Shown here: piece after piece, positions 28,124 to 36,368 of the stretch
Numbering within the stretch: position 1 is the stretch's first letter
Layout: each line of letters opens with the position of its first letter
Source of the DNA: 20CM-2-65-7 sp963830455
GTDB lineage: Bacteria > Gemmatimonadota > Gemmatimonadetes > Gemmatimonadales > GWC2-71-9
DNA length: 64,000 nucleotides
Direction: 5' to 3'
NCBI GenBank assembly: GCA_963830455.1
Contig: CAWHMT010000008.1
Location: 248,001-312,000 of the forward strand
Notes under the pieces: generated by a model
Databases searched by the model: none
Told to the model about the DNA's origin: nothing
Seen by the model: only the letters and a program-made list of their open reading frames with translations
Position numbers and translations under genes: made by a program

Positions 28124-29368
28124 ATGAAACTCCACTCCGTGCGTGAGGGCTGGCGCATCGCCTTCGAGCAGCTGCGCGCCAACAAGCTGCGCTCCGGGCT
28201 CACCGTGCTCGGCGTGGTCATTGGCATCGCCACCGTGATGGCGATGGCGTCGATCGTGGCCGGCTTCCGCGAGCAGATCGTCAACACGCTCGAGGTCGTC
28301 GGCCCGACCACGTTCCGCGTGCTGCGCTACTTCTCGACCACCGGCGTGAATCCGGACGCGGTGCCGCGGGAAATCCGCACCCGGCCCAAACTGATTCCCG
28401 AGGACGCGGAGGCGATCGCCCGGCTGCCCGAGATCCACTATGCGGCGATCTGGACGCAGGTCTTTCAGCGCTTCGAGTACGGCGGCAATCGCACGCGCAT
28501 CCTGGGCGTGTTCGGCGCCGACGATCGGTTCATGGAAATCCTGGGCGGCGGCATCACGGCGGGGCGCGCCTTCACGACCGCGGAGCTGCGCGGGGGCGAT
28601 CCGGTCGTGATCATCGAACAACGGACAGTCGATCGACTGTTCGGCGCGATCAATCCGCTCGGGCGTATGGTCCGGATCGGCGGCCATCCCTTCAAGATCC
28701 TGGGCATCTGGCAACGGCCCACCAACATCTTCGAGGTCCCGGGCACGCCGGAGATCGCCGCCATCATGCCGTTCGAGAGCGCGCGCCGAGCGTTTTTCAT
28801 TGATGAATGGAACGGGCTCATCATTCTGGTGAAGCCCAAGCCCGAGTACACGGTCAGCCGGGCGATGGACGCCGCGACGCTGACGTTGCGCCGCACCCGC
28901 GGGTTGCGCGCGGGCGACGCCAACACCTTCGACTTGCTCACCTCCGATCAGGTCCTGGGTATCTTCGACAGCCTGACGTTCGCGTTCTTTTTCGTCATGC
29001 TGGTGCTCTCCAGTATTGCGCTGATGGTGGGAGGAATCGGGGTCATGGCGATCATGATGGTGTCGGTCACGAGCCGCACGCGCGAGATCGGCCTCCGCAA
29101 AGCACTCGGCGCGACGCGGCGCGCCATTCTGTGGCAATTCCTGATCGAGGCCGCGACCCTGACGCTGCTCGGCGGCATCATCGGCATCATCCTGGGGATC
29201 GGAATCGGCGAGCTGCTGAAACGGTTGCTGGCGTTCAGCACCACGATTCCCGTCGTCCCCGCGGCGATTGCGACGGCGGCGTCGATTCTGGTCGGCGTGA
29301 TCTTCGGGATCGCACCGGCGGCGCGGGCGGCGAAACTCGATCCTGTCGAGGCGCTGCGCTATGAGTGA
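28124..29368 (+). CDS. MacB/FtsX-type permease 6 (subtype B, divergent)
   Basis: The 414-residue product completes the third pair: REGWRIAFEQLRANKLRSGLTVLGVVIGI, a periplasmic domain with RPKLIPEDAEAIARLPEI, LRRTRGLRAGDANTF and GGIGVMAIMMVSVTSRTREIGLRKALGATRRAILWQF. In the coupling region TERTREIG has become TSRTREIG. The end overlaps the start of bshB1 by eight bases, so the thiol/sulfur genes may be read through from this operon. Confidence 0.89.
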   Translation: MKLHSVREGWRIAFEQLRANKLRSGLTVLGVVIGIATVMAMASIVAGFREQIVNTLEVVGPTTFRVLRYFSTTGVNPDAVPREIRTRPKLIPEDAEAIARLPEIHYAAIWTQVFQRFEYGGNRTRILGVFGADDRFMEILGGGITAGRAFTTAELRGGDPVVIIEQRTVDRLFGAINPLGRMVRIGGHPFKILGIWQRPTNIFEVPGTPEIAAIMPFESARRAFFIDEWNGLIILVKPKPEYTVSRAMDAATLTLRRTRGLRAGDANTFDLLTSDQVLGIFDSLTFAFFFVMLVLSSIALMVGGIGVMAIMMVSVTSRTREIGLRKALGATRRAILWQFLIEAATLTLLGGIIGIILGIGIGELLKRLLAFSTTIPVVPAAIATAASILVGVIFGIAPAARAAKLDPVEALRYE

Positions 29369-30089
29369 ACACGTCGATCTGCTCGCCATTGCCGCGCATC
29401 GCGACGATGTCGAGCTCACCTGCGGCGGTACCCTGGCCAAGGCGGCGAACGCCGGCCATCGCGTCGGCATCATCGATCTGACGCAGGGTGAAATGGGCAC
29501 GCGCGGCGATGCCGCAACGCGCGCGGCTGAGGCCGCCCGCGCGGCGCGCACGCTCGGCGTCACGATCAGGCTCAACGCCGCGATGCGGGATGCGCATCTG
29601 GAAAACACTGAAACGTCGCGCACGCAGCTCGTCGAGCTGGTGCGTCGCACCAAACCGCGGGTGGTGATCCTGCCGTTCCCCGTCGGCCGGCACCCGGACC
29701 ACCGCGTCGCATCCGAACTGGGCCGCGACGCCTGCTACCTGGCCGGGCTCGCGAAGTATGCGCCCGGCACGGGCGGTGAACCCCACCGACCCTTCAAGCT
29801 CCTGTTCGCGCTCGCCTATCGCGAAGATCCGGTCAAGCCGACGTTCGTCGTCGATATTTCGGACGTGTTCGAGACGAAGATGCAGGCGATTCGCTGCTAT
29901 GGGTCGCAGTTCGAAGGCGCCAAGGCCGCGGGCGAGGTCTTCCCCACGGGGCAGGATCTGTACGAGCTGATTCGGGTGCAGTCGGCCCATTACGGCTCCT
30001 TGATCCGGCGGCCGTATGGCGAGCCCTTTTACACGGCCGAGACGCAGCAGGTGGACGATGTGCTGCAGCTTGGCGTGCAGTCGATCTAG
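29361..30089 (+). CDS. bshB1: Bacillithiol biosynthesis deacetylase BshB1
   Basis: A 242-residue zinc deacetylase of the PIG-L/LmbE group. It would remove the acetyl group from GlcNAc-malate to give GlcN-malate, the second step of bacillithiol synthesis. Family markers: LLAIAAHRDDVELTCGGTLAKA with the zinc-binding His/Asp pair, GEMGTRGDAATRAAEAARAA, RPHPDHRV in the form VGRHPDHRVAS, and the C-terminal CYGSQF and FYTAETQQVDDVL. The usual AHPDD reads AHRDD, with Arg for Pro. bshA and bshC are not in the window. It is followed by a cysteine desulfurase and mnmA, a sulfur-related context. Confidence 0.88.
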   Translation: MSEHVDLLAIAAHRDDVELTCGGTLAKAANAGHRVGIIDLTQGEMGTRGDAATRAAEAARAARTLGVTIRLNAAMRDAHLENTETSRTQLVELVRRTKPRVVILPFPVGRHPDHRVASELGRDACYLAGLAKYAPGTGGEPHRPFKLLFALAYREDPVKPTFVVDISDVFETKMQAIRCYGSQFEGAKAAGEVFPTGQDLYELIRVQSAHYGSLIRRPYGEPFYTAETQQVDDVLQLGVQSI

Positions 30090-30106
30090 ATTAAATTGCG
30101 CACGCT

Positions 30107-31288
30107 ATGACCAAGCGCATCACCTACCTCGATAACGCCGCGACCACGCCGGTGCGGCCGGAAGTGCTGGAGGCGATGCTTCCCTACCTCGGGAAGGAGG
30201 CCTTCGGCAATCCGTCGTCCGCGCACCGGTTCGGGCGCGCGGCGCGCGCGGGCGTCGAAGAGGCGAAGCGCGCGGTCGCCGCAGCGGTCGGCGCCGAGCC
30301 GAACCAGGTCGTGTTCACCTCCGGGGGGACGGAGGCGGACAATCTCGCGATCATCGGCGCCGCGCTGGCGGCGCGCGACCGGGGTGGTCCGTTCCGGGTC
30401 GCGGTCTCGGCCGCGGAGCACAAGGCCTGCCTCGCCGCCGCGCATGCGGTGAAGCATCTGGGAGGCGAGGAAGTGATCCTCCCCGTCAGCGCGTCCGGGC
30501 TCCTCGACCACGCGGCCCTGGATCGGGCGCTCGCGAGCGGAGGGGGCGTGGCGATCGTCAGCGTGATGTGGGTGAACAACGAGGTGGGCACGATCCAGCC
30601 GGTGCGGGCGCTGGCCGATCGATGTCGTGAGGCGGGCGCTCTGTTCCACTCCGACGCCGTTCAGGCGTTCGGCAAGGTCCCGGTTTCGCTCCACGACGTC
30701 AACTGCACGTTCCTCACCATCTCCGGCCACAAGATCGGCGCTCCCAAAGGGATCGGCGCCTTGATCGTGCGCGATCGCAAGGCGGTGGAGGCGATCATCC
30801 ACGGCGGCGGGCAGCAGTTCGGCATTCGTCCCGGCACGGAGAACGTGCCCGGCATCGTGGGGTTGGGGACCGCGGCCCGGCTGGCGGCCGAGGAGCAGGC
30901 GGCGCTCGCGGCGCGGCTGCGCGAGCTGCGCGACGACCTGGAGCGCCGGCTGCTCGCGATCGTCCCGGACGCGGTGATCAACGGCTGGCAGTGCGAGCGC
31001 GCGCCGCACATCTCGAACGTGTCGATTCCGGGCACGGACAGTGAAGCGCTGCTGATGCATCTCGATCTTGCCGGCGTCGCCTGCTCGTCGGGCTCCGCGT
31101 GCAGCACCGGCGCGGTGGAGCCATCGCACGTGCTCACCGCGATGGGCGTGCCGCGGGAGCTGGGCGTGGCCGCGCTGCGCTTCTCGTTCGGCAAAGACAG
31201 CACCACGGACGACGTGGCGGCGGTCGAGGCCGTCATTGCGAAGATCGTCGAAAAGGTCCGGTCGCTGTCGACCGTGTTGCACCGATGA
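30107..31288 (+). CDS. Cysteine desulfurase (NifS/IscS family)
   Basis: The 393-residue PLP enzyme takes sulfur from cysteine as a persulfide for iron-sulfur clusters or tRNA thiolation. It starts YLDNAATTPVRPEVLEAMLPYL, has SGGTEADNLAI, the PLP lysine in TISGHKIGAPKGIGAL, and the mobile persulfide loop CSSGSACSTG. The short SSGSACSTG form and the fusion-free length fit IscS/NifS group I enzymes. Its stop overlaps the start of mnmA (ATGA), and MnmA needs a desulfurase as sulfur donor, so a direct supply role is likely. Confidence 0.93.
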   Translation: MTKRITYLDNAATTPVRPEVLEAMLPYLGKEAFGNPSSAHRFGRAARAGVEEAKRAVAAAVGAEPNQVVFTSGGTEADNLAIIGAALAARDRGGPFRVAVSAAEHKACLAAAHAVKHLGGEEVILPVSASGLLDHAALDRALASGGGVAIVSVMWVNNEVGTIQPVRALADRCREAGALFHSDAVQAFGKVPVSLHDVNCTFLTISGHKIGAPKGIGALIVRDRKAVEAIIHGGGQQFGIRPGTENVPGIVGLGTAARLAAEEQAALAARLRELRDDLERRLLAIVPDAVINGWQCERAPHISNVSIPGTDSEALLMHLDLAGVACSSGSACSTGAVEPSHVLTAMGVPRELGVAALRFSFGKDSTTDDVAAVEAVIAKIVEKVRSLSTVLHR

Positions 31289-32337
31289 AAGTCCTGGTCG
31301 GCATGTCGGGCGGCGTCGACTCGTCGGTCGCCGCGGCGCTGCTGGTCGAGCAAGGCTACGACGTGATCGGGGCCACGATGAAGCTGTTCTGTTACGGCGA
31401 CAGCGTGCCCGACCGGCCGTGCTGCTCGCTCGACTCGATCACCGACGCGAAGCTCGTCGCGCACAAGCTCGGCATCCCGCACTACGTGCTGAATCTCGAG
31501 GACCGCTTCGGGCACGACGTGATCGACAACTTCGTCGCGGAGTATGCGCGCGGGCGGACCCCGATCCCGTGCGTGCGCTGCAACTCGTTCACCAAATTCC
31601 GCGACTTCCTGTATCACGCCGATGCGCTCGAGTGCGACGCGATCGCGACGGGACACTATGCGATCGCGAAGGACGGCGCGTTGTATCGCGGCCAGGATCG
31701 CCAGAAGGACCAGTCGTACTTCCTGTGGGGCATCGATCGCGCGGTCGTACGGCGCATGCTCACGCCGGTCGGCGAGCTGACGAAGGCCGAGACGCGAGCC
31801 GCGGCGCGCAAGCTGGGTCTCGTCACTGCCGAGAAGGCCGAGTCGGTGGAGATCTGCTTCGTGCCCGGCGACGACTACGTCGCCGTGCTGGAACAGCATT
31901 TGGCCGCCGACGCGCCCGCCCTGACCCCCGGTCCACTCGTCACGACCGCGGGTGAAGTGATCGGCGAGCATGAGGGCTTCGCGCGCTACACGATCGGCCA
32001 GCGCCGCGGGCTGCCCGGCGGTTTCGCCGAGCCGCTGTACGTGGTCGCGATCCGGCCTGAGCGGCGCGAGGTCGTCGTGGGCCGCGGCGCGGAGTTGTTC
32101 GGACACGACGTGTCCCTGGAAGAGGTCAATTGGCTCATCGACCCGCCCGCACCGGGGGACGTCGTGTGGGTGCAGTGCCGCTATCGCGCGCGCGCCGTGC
32201 CCGGCACGATTGCTGCTCTTGCCGGTGACCGTGTTGGGCTCCGGCTTGCAGAGCCGGTTCGGGCGATCGCCCCGGGCCAGTCCGGTGTACTGTACGACGC
32301 CGGTGAACGCCTGCTCGGTGGCGGCGTCATCGCCTAG
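31285..32337 (+). CDS. mnmA: tRNA-specific 2-thiouridylase MnmA
   Basis: A 350-residue enzyme that activates U34 of Lys, Glu and Gln tRNAs with ATP and inserts sulfur. It shows the PP-loop MSGGVDSSVAAALL, the first catalytic Cys in PCVRCNSFTKF, the second in VEICFVPGDDY, ATGHYA, KDQSYFLW and the C-terminal GFARYTIGQRRGLPGG plus a beta-barrel region ending GQSGVLYD. The insert C..CCSLDS near residue 35-45 is a variant seen in some bacterial MnmA proteins. It overlaps the desulfurase gene by four bases. Confidence 0.95.
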   Translation: MKVLVGMSGGVDSSVAAALLVEQGYDVIGATMKLFCYGDSVPDRPCCSLDSITDAKLVAHKLGIPHYVLNLEDRFGHDVIDNFVAEYARGRTPIPCVRCNSFTKFRDFLYHADALECDAIATGHYAIAKDGALYRGQDRQKDQSYFLWGIDRAVVRRMLTPVGELTKAETRAAARKLGLVTAEKAESVEICFVPGDDYVAVLEQHLAADAPALTPGPLVTTAGEVIGEHEGFARYTIGQRRGLPGGFAEPLYVVAIRPERREVVVGRGAELFGHDVSLEEVNWLIDPPAPGDVVWVQCRYRARAVPGTIAALAGDRVGLRLAEPVRAIAPGQSGVLYDAGERLLGGGVIA

Positions 32338-32428
32338 CCTCCGCGAAGTGTGCCGGGTCACAGCAACCCCGGCCGGGGCGCGTGCAACTTTGAACTCTTA
32401 TCCAGATTTCTCCGCTCGAGGAGGCAGT

Positions 32429-33547
32429 ATGCGGTTGTTCTTACGTGCCGGGATTGTGCTCGTCCTGGCTGCGGCGGCATGCAACAAGGATACGGCCAGC
32501 CCGGTCGACTTCTCCAATCCGGCCGGGGTGTCGTCGAACCTGTCGTCGGTCGATTCCGCGTTCGACAGCGACGTCTTCCGCAGCTTCCACCTCGCGACGG
32601 TCATGCTCGACGCGGCCACGGCGCCGGCCATGCGACCGTCCGCGACGGTGCTCGGCACCCTGCGGCCCAAGCTGGAGCGCACCGGGGCCCAGATGTTCCT
32701 GCCCGGCCTGGCCCAGGCCCGCAAGCTGCAGGCGCTGGCGCCGCAGCTGAGTGTCTCCGCCGCCCAGGGCGCGATCATCCCCGACTCGCTGTACGGCCGC
32801 GTCTTCGAGTGGAACGACACGACCAATGTGTACGAGTTCAAGGGCACGACCGTCGCCAACCTCAACGGCGTGCGCTTCATTCTGTATGCCCTGGGCATCG
32901 ACGGCACGGTCTTCGAACCCGTCACGGCGATTGGCACGCTCGATATCATCGATGAGAGCTCGTCCTCGGCGCTGCGGCTGCACGTGCTGGTCAAGAACAC
33001 CGCCGGCACGACGACGTACGTCGACTATACGGTTGATGTGACGGGCTCGCAGACGTCGGCACAAGTGACGGCCTCGGGCACGATCACCAACGGGCTGAGT
33101 AGTGCCGGCAACAAGACGCTGTCGTTCGACCAGACTCTTACAGCCAACGCCGGCGGCGCCCGCCTGCTTGCGACCTACGCGCTCAACAATCCCGCGGTCA
33201 CGCTGATGCTGAATGAATCGGTGTCGTTCGACGATCCCAACGTGGTGATCAACGCCGATTTCCGGGTCATTCAGAACTCTCAGACGATCCGGGCCGTCGG
33301 CCGCATTACGGTCAACACGCAGACGGAGGACCTCGAGGTCGCGATTACGGTGTACCTCGACGGGCATCCCGTGGCGTCCATCAGCGGTGATCCGACCTTG
33401 CCGGGGACGCGGTGGGTGGACGCGGGTGGCGAGCCGCTGACCATTGCGGATCTGGCCGCGCTCGATGACCTCTTCGACGCGCTCGAGAATTTCGAACAGG
33501 CGGTGTTGGCCCTGTTCTCGCCGGCCCAGACGCTCGCCGGTCTCTAG
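32429..33547 (+). CDS. Exported lipoprotein of unknown function
   Basis: A 372-residue protein. The ATG at 32429 lies five bases after a strong GAGGAGG ribosome binding site and begins a lipoprotein signal (LVLAAAACNKD); upstream extensions of the frame overlap mnmA and are not credible. The mature part is beta-rich with many Thr/Ser/Val strands (HVLVKNTAGTTTYVDYTVDVTGSQTSAQVTASGTI, VVINADFRVIQNSQTIRAVGRITV). No family was recognised. A rho-independent terminator sits 33 bases after the stop, so it is transcribed alone or as the end of the mnmA unit. Confidence 0.75.
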   Translation: MRLFLRAGIVLVLAAAACNKDTASPVDFSNPAGVSSNLSSVDSAFDSDVFRSFHLATVMLDAATAPAMRPSATVLGTLRPKLERTGAQMFLPGLAQARKLQALAPQLSVSAAQGAIIPDSLYGRVFEWNDTTNVYEFKGTTVANLNGVRFILYALGIDGTVFEPVTAIGTLDIIDESSSSALRLHVLVKNTAGTTTYVDYTVDVTGSQTSAQVTASGTITNGLSSAGNKTLSFDQTLTANAGGARLLATYALNNPAVTLMLNESVSFDDPNVVINADFRVIQNSQTIRAVGRITVNTQTEDLEVAITVYLDGHPVASISGDPTLPGTRWVDAGGEPLTIADLAALDDLFDALENFEQAVLALFSPAQTLAGL

Positions 33548-33580
33548 TAGGGATCGGGGTTAGGGATTCGGGATTCGGCA

Positions 33581-33614
33581 AACTTCCCATCCGGCTCTGG
33601 CCGGGTGGGGAGTT
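33581..33614 (+). terminator. Rho-independent terminator
   Basis: Arms AACTTCCCATCCGGC (33581-33595) and GCCGGGTGGGGAGTT (33600-33614) pair over 15 positions with two G-T pairs around the loop TCTG, followed by TTGGTTT. It is well placed to end transcription of the preceding lipoprotein gene. The stem ends exactly where the first possible (TTG) start of the next gene begins. Confidence 0.8.
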
Positions 33615-33632
33615 TTGGTTTATTACCTACAG

Positions 33633-34001
33633 GTGCTCTACCGGCTGCTCGCGAACGCCGTCGTGATCGTGCATGCGCTGTTCATCGTGTTCGTGGTCAT
33701 GGGCGGCTTTCTCGCGTGGCGCCGGCGCTGGGTGGCCGCGATCCATGTTCCGTGCGCGGTCTGGGTCGTCCTGTTAGAGTATCGCGGCTGGATCTGCCCC
33801 CTCACGCCGCTGGAAAACTCCCTGCGCGCGCGGGCGGGCCAGACGGGCTATGGCGGCGGGTTCGTCGAGCATTATCTGCTGCCCGTGATCTACCCGTCGG
33901 GGCTCACGCCGCGCGTGCAAATGGTGCTGGGAACGTTCGTACTCGCGATCAACCTGCTCGCGTACGCGGTGCTGTTGCGCCGGCTCACTCGAGGTCCCTG
34001 A
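33633..34001 (+). CDS. DUF2784 membrane protein
   Basis: A small protein of about 122 residues with three to four membrane helices. Family features are VVIVHALFIVFVVMGGFLAWRRRW near the start, the conserved EYRGWICPLTPLENSLR turn and GGFVEHYLLPVIYP. The role of DUF2784 is unknown. I chose GTG 33633, which gives the usual VLYRLLA beginning. A TTG at 33615 would add six residues and has a GGGGAG site upstream, but it abuts the terminator stem. The stop shares one base with the next start (TGATG). Confidence 0.82.
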   Translation: MLYRLLANAVVIVHALFIVFVVMGGFLAWRRRWVAAIHVPCAVWVVLLEYRGWICPLTPLENSLRARAGQTGYGGGFVEHYLLPVIYPSGLTPRVQMVLGTFVLAINLLAYAVLLRRLTRGP

Positions 34002-35293
34002 TGCCTACTCGCCGCCGTTTTCTCGGATCGCTGTTTGCGACGACCGCCGCCCTCCCCGCGCTCAAGAGCGACGCCCTGGCGCGCATTCTCCCCGTGGTGC
34101 GAACCGTCGACGGCCGCGACGCCGCCGCGGTAGCGCAGGACGAGGACTTCTGGCGCGAGATCCAGCAGGCCTTCGACATCGATCGCGGCATGATCAACCT
34201 CAACAATGGCGGCGTGGCCCCGAGCCCGCGCGTGGTCAATGCGGCGTTTCAGCGCTACCTCGCGGTCTCGAATCAGGCGCCGTCGATCACGATGTGGGCC
34301 TGGATCGAGCCCGCCATCGAAGCGGTCCGCCGCCGGCTGGCCGCGAGCTTCGGTTGCGACCCCGAAGAGATGGCGATCACCCGCAACGCGAGCGAGGCGC
34401 TCGAGATCGTGCAGCTGGGCCTGCCGCTCCAGCGCGGCGACGAGGTGCTGACGACGACGCAGGATTATCCGCGCATGATCACGACCTGGAAGCAGCGCGA
34501 GCGGCGCGACGGCATCGTACTGAAGCAGATCACGTTCCCGGTGCCGCCGCCGTCCCAGGACGACCTGGCGCGACGCATCGAGGAAGCGATCACGCCGCGC
34601 ACCAAAGTCATTCATATCTGCCACATCACGAATCTCACGGGCCAGATCTTCCCGGTGAAGAAGATCGCGCAGCTGGGCCGTGCGCGGGGGATCGAAGTAA
34701 TCGTGGATGGCGCGCATGCGTACGCCCATTTCCCGTTCACGCAGGGCGACCTCGACTGCGATTACTACGGCACGAGCCTCCACAAGTGGCTCACGGCACC
34801 GATCGGGACCGGCTTCCTCTATGTGCGACGCTCCAAGATCGGGAAGGTGTGGCCGATGATGGCGGCCCCGCCGGAAATGAACGAGAACATCCGCAAGTTC
34901 GAGGAGATCGGCACCCATCCGGCGGCGAACCACAACGCCATCGTGGAAGCGCTGGACTTTCTGGACGGGATTGGGCCGGAGCGGAAGGCGGCTCGGCTGC
35001 GGTTCCTGCGGGATCGCTGGGCGCGGCGGCTGGAGCGGCTGCCAGGGGTCAAGATCCTCACCCCGTTCGATCCGGCCCAGTCGTGCGGCCTCGCCTCGTT
35101 CACACCGGGCCAGCTCGACGTCGGCAAAGTCACCGCGTACCTCTTCGATCGCCACCGCATCATCGTCACGCCGATCGCGCATTCGGAATTCAACTGCCTC
35201 CGGATCACGCCGAACGTCTACACGACGCTCGCGGAGATCGACCGGTTCGGGGACGCGATGGAAGAGCTGCTGCGCAAGGGGCTGCCGGCCTAG
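34001..35293 (+). CDS. Tat-exported class V aminotransferase (isopenicillin-N-epimerase-like)
   Basis: A 430-residue PLP-dependent enzyme of fold type I. The N-terminus PTRRRFLGSLFATTAALPAL is a twin-arginine export signal, unusual for this normally cytoplasmic family. The core follows class V: MINLNNGGVAPSPRVV, ITRNASEALEIVQLGL, IEVIVDGAHAYAHFPF with the PLP-contacting Asp, and the Schiff-base Lys in YGTSLHKWLTAPIGTGFLY. The family includes isopenicillin-N epimerase-like proteins, cysteine lyases and kynureninase relatives, so the exact reaction is open. Its 3' end overlaps the convergent cyclase gene by four bases. Confidence 0.88.
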   Translation: MPTRRRFLGSLFATTAALPALKSDALARILPVVRTVDGRDAAAVAQDEDFWREIQQAFDIDRGMINLNNGGVAPSPRVVNAAFQRYLAVSNQAPSITMWAWIEPAIEAVRRRLAASFGCDPEEMAITRNASEALEIVQLGLPLQRGDEVLTTTQDYPRMITTWKQRERRDGIVLKQITFPVPPPSQDDLARRIEEAITPRTKVIHICHITNLTGQIFPVKKIAQLGRARGIEVIVDGAHAYAHFPFTQGDLDCDYYGTSLHKWLTAPIGTGFLYVRRSKIGKVWPMMAAPPEMNENIRKFEEIGTHPAANHNAIVEALDFLDGIGPERKAARLRFLRDRWARRLERLPGVKILTPFDPAQSCGLASFTPGQLDVGKVTAYLFDRHRIIVTPIAHSEFNCLRITPNVYTTLAEIDRFGDAMEELLRKGLPA

Positions 35294-36072
35294 GGCAGCA
35301 GCGCCACGATCCGCAGCGGCCCGCCGCTGCCCCCGCCAATCTTCATCGGCAGCGCGATCACGAACGCCCCCGTCACGGGCAGCTGGTCGAGCTGCGCCAC
35401 ATTCTCGAACGCCGGGATGTTCGCCGCGAACAGCCGCTGGTGAACGTCGAAGGTCGTGGATTGCCCGTAATCGATGCTCGGCGTGTCGATGCCCACGGCA
35501 TCGACTTGTCGCTCGAGCAGGACCGTCGCCGCATCGGGATGGATTCCGGGAAAGTGCAGATCCGGCACGGCCGCGGCGCCCGTCTTGGTTGTGCCGAGGT
35601 ATCGGAGCCGGTCAGGCCAGCGACTGCCCCAACCCGTGCGGATCAGCACGATGGCGCCCGCGGGGATGGTGCCGTGCGCAGCCTCCCACGCGCCGATATC
35701 GGTCGCCGTGACGCGATAGTCGGCGTTCGAGTCGGCTCGCCCGGTCACGTCGATCACGACGGCCGGACCGATCAGCTGGCCGAGCGGGATCGCGTCGGTC
35801 GCGTGCTTCCCCTCAGCGAAGTGGATCGGCGCGTCGAGATGCGTCCCGCCGTGCTCGGCCGCCGCGAAGTTGTTCGCCGCGTAGTAATAGCCGCCCGGCG
35901 TGCGCTGCGCCGAGACCACCGTGAGACGAAACGGCTGTGCCGTGGGCCAGTAGATCGTGGTGGAATCGAAGGGATAGGTGAGATCCACCCACTTGCCCGT
36001 CGCCAGACGGTCGGTGATCGCTGGACGACAAGCGCTGAGCAGCAGTCCCGCGGGGAGAATCAACCAACGCAT
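35290..36072 (-). CDS. Cyclase-family metal hydrolase, lipoprotein form
   Basis: The 260-residue product belongs to the cyclase/kynurenine-formamidase family (metal-dependent amide or ester hydrolases). It carries the metal site motif HGGTHLDAPIHFAEG, IDVTG, VLIRTGWGSRW and VDAVGIDTPSID near the end. Its N-terminus is a lipoprotein signal (LPAGLLLSACRP), so the enzyme would be membrane-anchored outside the cytoplasm. It converges on the Tat-exported aminotransferase. Substrate unknown. Confidence 0.88.
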   Translation of the reverse strand: MRWLILPAGLLLSACRPAITDRLATGKWVDLTYPFDSTTIYWPTAQPFRLTVVSAQRTPGGYYYAANNFAAAEHGGTHLDAPIHFAEGKHATDAIPLGQLIGPAVVIDVTGRADSNADYRVTATDIGAWEAAHGTIPAGAIVLIRTGWGSRWPDRLRYLGTTKTGAAAVPDLHFPGIHPDAATVLLERQVDAVGIDTPSIDYGQSTTFDVHQRLFAANIPAFENVAQLDQLPVTGAFVIALPMKIGGGSGGPLRIVALLP

Positions 36073-36134
36073 GGGTTGCTCCGGATGAGCACGTTGAGTT
36101 GCAAGTGTACGCCGGTTTGTTAAAGTTGCCAGCC

Positions 36135-36368
36135 ATGAAATCCACTCTTTGCGCCGCCTCGCTCAGCTTCCTGATCGCGTGCGGCTCCGGCAAGTCCGAC
36201 CAGACCGTCAATCGTGATACGCTCACCCAACGGCAGAAGGACAGCATCCTGGCGAACTCGAAGATTCCGAACGCGCGCGCCGTGGGCCGCGCGATGAACG
36301 CGGCCGATTCGGCGAGCGCCCGGGCGTTGCGCGCCGATTCGGTCGCGAGAGATACAACGAACTTCTAA
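36135..36368 (+). CDS. Small lipoprotein
   Basis: A 77-residue lipoprotein with signal LSFLIACGSG and a short charged mature region (RDTLTQRQKDSILANSKIPNARAVGRAMNAADSASARALRADS) predicted to be helical. It is divergent from the cyclase gene. Its TAA ends at the first base of the next ATG (36368), so both are probably translated together. No family recognised; the amino-acid pattern and the context support a real gene. Confidence 0.68.
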   Translation: MKSTLCAASLSFLIACGSGKSDQTVNRDTLTQRQKDSILANSKIPNARAVGRAMNAADSASARALRADSVARDTTNF

